A stretch of DNA of 64,000 bases from NCBI GenBank assembly GCA_949825025.1, contig OX463784.1, forward strand, positions 18,232,124 through 18,296,123, written 5' to 3'. Below, piece by piece: positions 60,456 to 64,000 of the stretch. How positions within the stretch are numbered: position 1 is the first letter of the stretch; the number at the start of each line of letters is the position of its first letter. The notes under the pieces are model-generated. The model saw only the letters and a list, made by a program, of their open reading frames with translations. It ran no database searches and was not told the origin of the DNA. Source of the stretch: Siphlonurus alternatus. Its lineage: Eukaryota > Arthropoda > Insecta > Ephemeroptera > Siphlonuridae. A program made the position numbers and the translations under genes.

Positions 60456-62404
60456 TTAAAGCACGTCCATAAGTTTGAATTCACTTTTTCACCACTTTGC
60501 CTTGCTAATAATATATTTAATTGATGCATTTGATGCACTGCAATAAGAGCCTTTTTATTTAAAAATGCACTGATTTGATCAGCACCCCTTATTGAAATTG
60601 CTAATTTTGATCTTTTAATGACAAACCGACAAGTGACGACATCAACTACAATATCGTTTCCAATCATATTTATTAATATCTTTAATCCTACATGCATTTA
60701 TAGCTTAAATTTATGTAGAAGTATTTATTAATTTATTTATATATATAATATAATTGTTAAAGGTGATATAAATATTTACAATGTATTTATGAATGAAAGA
60801 ATAAAAGTATTGTTTAATAATAATTTTGTGGTTTCAGTTGATTAGAACCTGTAAAGTATGCAACTTGTTTTGACCAAATGTTCGGCAAGTTGCATAAATC
60901 CCAGGATTACTACAAACTTTTAGAGTTTTTAGTCTGAAATTTAATAAATTGTTTTTTATTTATTTATTTTTTGTATCTGTACACTATTTTTGTTTAATAA
61001 AATAACTTTTTCATAAAATGAATAATGCTATAGTTATTAAATGTATATATGATACAAAATAAGGCTATGTCAATATTATATATATATTATATACTTTTAC
61101 AATCTTTGTACTGTAGTAAAGATTTCAAGAACTGAAAAATTACATAATTATATAGTCATATACATAAGACATTAAAAAAAGGGGTAGATTTTGAGAAGAC
61201 CTTTGAGCTAAATTTGAAATTCTAATTGCAAACCATTTTTCTTGTGATAGCCATTTCATTAAATTCAATGACTTCCAATTAAAAACTTATTATTATTTTA
61301 AATAATTAAATATAATTTTGGAACAGTTAGAGGCTCAGGGAGCCAGCAGCAGCGAGCAAGCTCCATACTTACGAAGTAGTCCAGACTAACACTTTTTTCA
61401 GATGAGAATTCTCGTTGTTTATCTCCAATTTACAGTGCAAGCATATCTTTATCACAGTTTTAAAATAAATTACATTAATGTTTTTATTTATGGGCACACA
61501 TTCCAGCAGTCCGGAGTAAGTTATAACTTTACACTATCTATGTATTGTAAACTAAAATATCTGAAAATTCTAACTCTTTGTGGATAATTATTATATGTAT
61601 TTCAATATGTTTCATTAATAATAATAAATCCTTTTAGGTTGAAGACAAATTACTATGTCTAATAAAAAAAAAAAAAAGCCATTTGTACTAGCTTGAACTG
61701 AGAATATTATAATTTCAGGAATGATTTTACATTTAAACACTTGTTTATTAATTCAGATTCAATCACAGAACCATTTTTCTAGACCATGTTATAAACAAAG
61801 AGCAAAATAACAGAATTTATTGAATATTAATATTTATATTAGTATAAATAAGTTAATACATTAAGTTGTAACTAAATACTTGTTTGTGGACATATAACCT
61901 TTTCTATCCACCTCTTTCTTGATCCTTGGTGATTAGTGGACCTTATGGGCACCAACACTACAACTTTTAGTTAACAAATTAATCTACCGGTTAATTTCAT
62001 AAAAAAAAAAGTGTCTGCCTTTCTAATTATGAAATCATGTGAAATAAGAAGTTATCTGCTATATCAGGTGAGTGCCATTATGAGCTGTAAATTGGCCAAG
62101 CATAAAGCTCATTAGTGCATTTCCCTGGTACAGCTTTCAGCTCATTATTGCACATAATTGTGTTAGGTAGATAGTTGATCACTATTCCGGAAAATACACC
62201 CAAATAGTCAGTAGCATGCAGTGAAATAGACAGCCCATAAAAATGTTCACCCTCATCGCACAGGTAAATAAAGAAATGTTGAATGCATGATAACCTTGAC
62301 AAAGCAACTTTTCTTTATCTAGTTGTGGCATGAAGGCAATCATCACAGGCTGCTTTCTTAATTGCAAGCCACTTGCAATTAAGTATATGTTAAGTAGTAT
62401 ATAC

Positions 62405-62553
62405 CGTCCCTCGTCCGTAATAAGGAGCTATATCAGGTGAGAGCAATTATGAGCTGTAAATAGGTATAAAATAAAGCTCATTGTTGCACTTACTTGAAAT
62501 AGCAGGTTGCATTATGGCATAAGAGATTCAGATTATTACAGACGAGGGACACT
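62405..62553. repeat. foldback with CCCTCGTC ends
   Basis: GTCCCTCGTCCGTAATAAGG at the left is mirrored by ATTATTACAGACGAGGGAC at the right. The left arm phrase GCTATATCAGGTGAG...ATTATGAGCTGTAAAT recurs directly at about 62056-62092, so a partial second copy lies 340 bases upstream. Confidence 0.7.
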
Positions 62554-63543
62554 ATATTGCTCAACTAGTATTGTAGGTGTTTTTATTAACTGTCTCCCAA
62601 TATTAATAAATATTAACCACTCCATGAAACACCATTTTAAAGTTAAAATAATATTATTTACAGTTATTGAGCTGAAGAAAGTTTTATTTATTATAACAGT
62701 GTAAGAAAATTTGTTTACACATATTTTTTAAGGTACAAAGTTTTGGCATTATGTACATTAAAACATGGTAGTTATCAATTTTTACACAAATTTTCATATT
62801 ACATAAACATACACCAAGAAAAACAATGTGATTTAAAGTGTATCTGAAAGATTTTTCAATCACAAAATATTATTTGTGTCCAGCACATAAAAATTAAACC
62901 AAGACATAAAAAATATGGAGTCTCTTTTCCTCCTTGTCTTTACCAGAAGATAAGGTTTTTAAATATCGGACTCGAGAACAATTAAAATTCTTGGAAACGG
63001 GGGAATAGTTTAAATTTGTTACTGAATCTAGTTAAGACTTAAAAATCGCATTTACTTAACTTTATAACATTACTGAATAACGTATAATTACATATATACA
63101 TTAACTTCAACAAATAATCCTTGAGTATTTTTCATTATAATACTAAATATAGCAAATATTTATAGTAAAATTTTTCTTATTGTGCACAGCATTCACTAAA
63201 ATCTATTTAAAATTGATTAAAATCAAATTATAAAATAAATCAGGCACCTGATCAAAGCAATATTTATAAAGATATTAAATATGATAACAGTTTAATAAAT
63301 AATAATTAGATCTTAATAAAAATATAGATTTTAAAATTGGAATGGATATTATTAAATATCTAGACAATTTTTACTTGTGAAAACTCACTGATTTTGTTTT
63401 TATAGGGAGAACTTAAAAAAAGTTGTTACATTAAATTATTTATTATACTGTATAGTGTTTGATTCATTAGGATATGTGCCTGAAGTTTAATAAAAATTAA
63501 ATCCCGCTTTAAACAAGCATGAGCTGTGGTTATAATATATTTT

Positions 63544-63756
63544 TTACATTTCTTTACTTTGTCTTTTAGGAATTTGAAGAAGATCAATTTCAAGCATCAA
63601 TAAACCATGTACAAAGTTATTCATTAAGACTGGGACAAAGCTATTGTTGCAGTGCGTAGTGGCTGTTTCACTAAATTTGACAGCGTTTGTACAGTTTGCG
63701 CTCCTTAAAATTTCTTTTAAATATCCTTTGCCAAGAGATAGCAAATATTGTTTAAT
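63544..63756 (-). other. unassigned open frame, possible gene remnant or terminal exon
   Basis: A minus-strand frame of about 70 codons ends in TAA at 63544 and reads as ordinary protein sequence (for example SFVPVLMNNFVHGLLMLEID) in a patch that is less AT-rich than its surroundings. An in-frame TGA precedes it, and no acceptor between that stop and the frame is convincing. It could be a decayed coding segment of a mobile element or the last exon of a gene to the right. I do not recognise a family. Confidence 0.25.
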
Positions 63757-64000
63757 ATTTCAACGCTACTGCCATATCTTGGCAAGGGAGGTTTCAGAGT
63801 CGAGGAGTGTACCAATGGGTATGTCCCAGTAAAGGCCTCAAGATTTTGTGTGTGATGTCATTTGTAATGTATGGCATCAATACAATAAATTGTTCAGTCA
63901 ACAGAGGCCAGGCATGATGTTTAATAAGTACATGTAAGCACAAGACAACCTTTCTTGACTACTTTGGTTAAAATTTTGGTTGTAATGACTTCTTATAGTA

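Larger units (their letters stand above)
58687..64000. other. 3' UTR and intergenic DNA without a convincing gene
   Basis: Downstream of the Ig/Gln-rich gene the sequence is AT-rich. An AATAAA at 59067-59072, about 380 bases past the stop, is a plausible polyadenylation signal. Foldback elements lie at about 59480-59755, 60108-60455 and 62405-62553. GC-richer patches at 61321-61390 and 63560-63840 have isolated splice-like signals but no coherent exon chain; the second contains a minus-strand open frame listed separately. Confidence 0.55.

Overview
The window is animal nuclear DNA, almost certainly from an insect. It holds spliced genes with GC-rich exons set in very AT-rich introns, and every exon junction I could follow keeps GT..AG ends and reading frame. 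The two largest genes are recognisable arthropod orthologues: a DOCK3/4-type guanine nucleotide exchange factor (Drosophila sponge) and the TRPV channel Inactive. I cannot fix the order from sequence alone.

Layout. (1) 1-2261: no supported exon, probably intron of the DOCK gene. (2) 2262-23223, plus strand: 31 exons of spg (DOCK3/4), 1758 codons up to the stop; the N-terminal SH3 part lies left of the window. (3) 23224-28013: 3' UTR and convergent intergenic DNA. (4) 28014-48901, minus strand: a complete 16-exon iav gene, 1042 residues, with ankyrin repeats, six-helix channel, pore loop, TRP helix and a long tail. (5) 34692-36576, plus strand, inside iav intron 10: a two-exon gene for a secreted protein with three chitin-binding (peritrophin-A/CBM14) domains; its 19-base first exon encodes the start of the signal peptide. 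(6) 48902-52073: divergent intergenic region. (7) 52074-58686, plus strand: a four-exon gene for a secreted protein with one Ig-like domain and a long glutamine-rich tail; I do not recognise a named family. (8) 58687-64000: no convincing gene.

Non-coding DNA is dominated by short non-autonomous mobile elements. I see a tRNA-derived SINE (two copies), a SINE whose head is derived from 5S rRNA (two headed copies and several tail fragments), a 485-bp hAT-like element with a perfect 8-bp target duplication, several near-perfect foldback elements flanked by TTAA, others flanked by TTA, and two clear cases of one element inside another. One of these (46732-47168) has a paralogous empty site at 14724-14968 that proves the TTA duplication.

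The genes do not form a pathway. spg (Rac/Rap activation, cytoskeleton) and iav (mechanosensory cation channel of chordotonal neurons) are convergent neighbours; iav and the Ig/Gln-rich gene are divergent. I found no CRISPR, no operon-like defence cluster and no convincing new biochemical system. The most interesting material is the nested chitin-binding gene, the split-head SINE, the nested elements and a possible 18-base microexon in spg.
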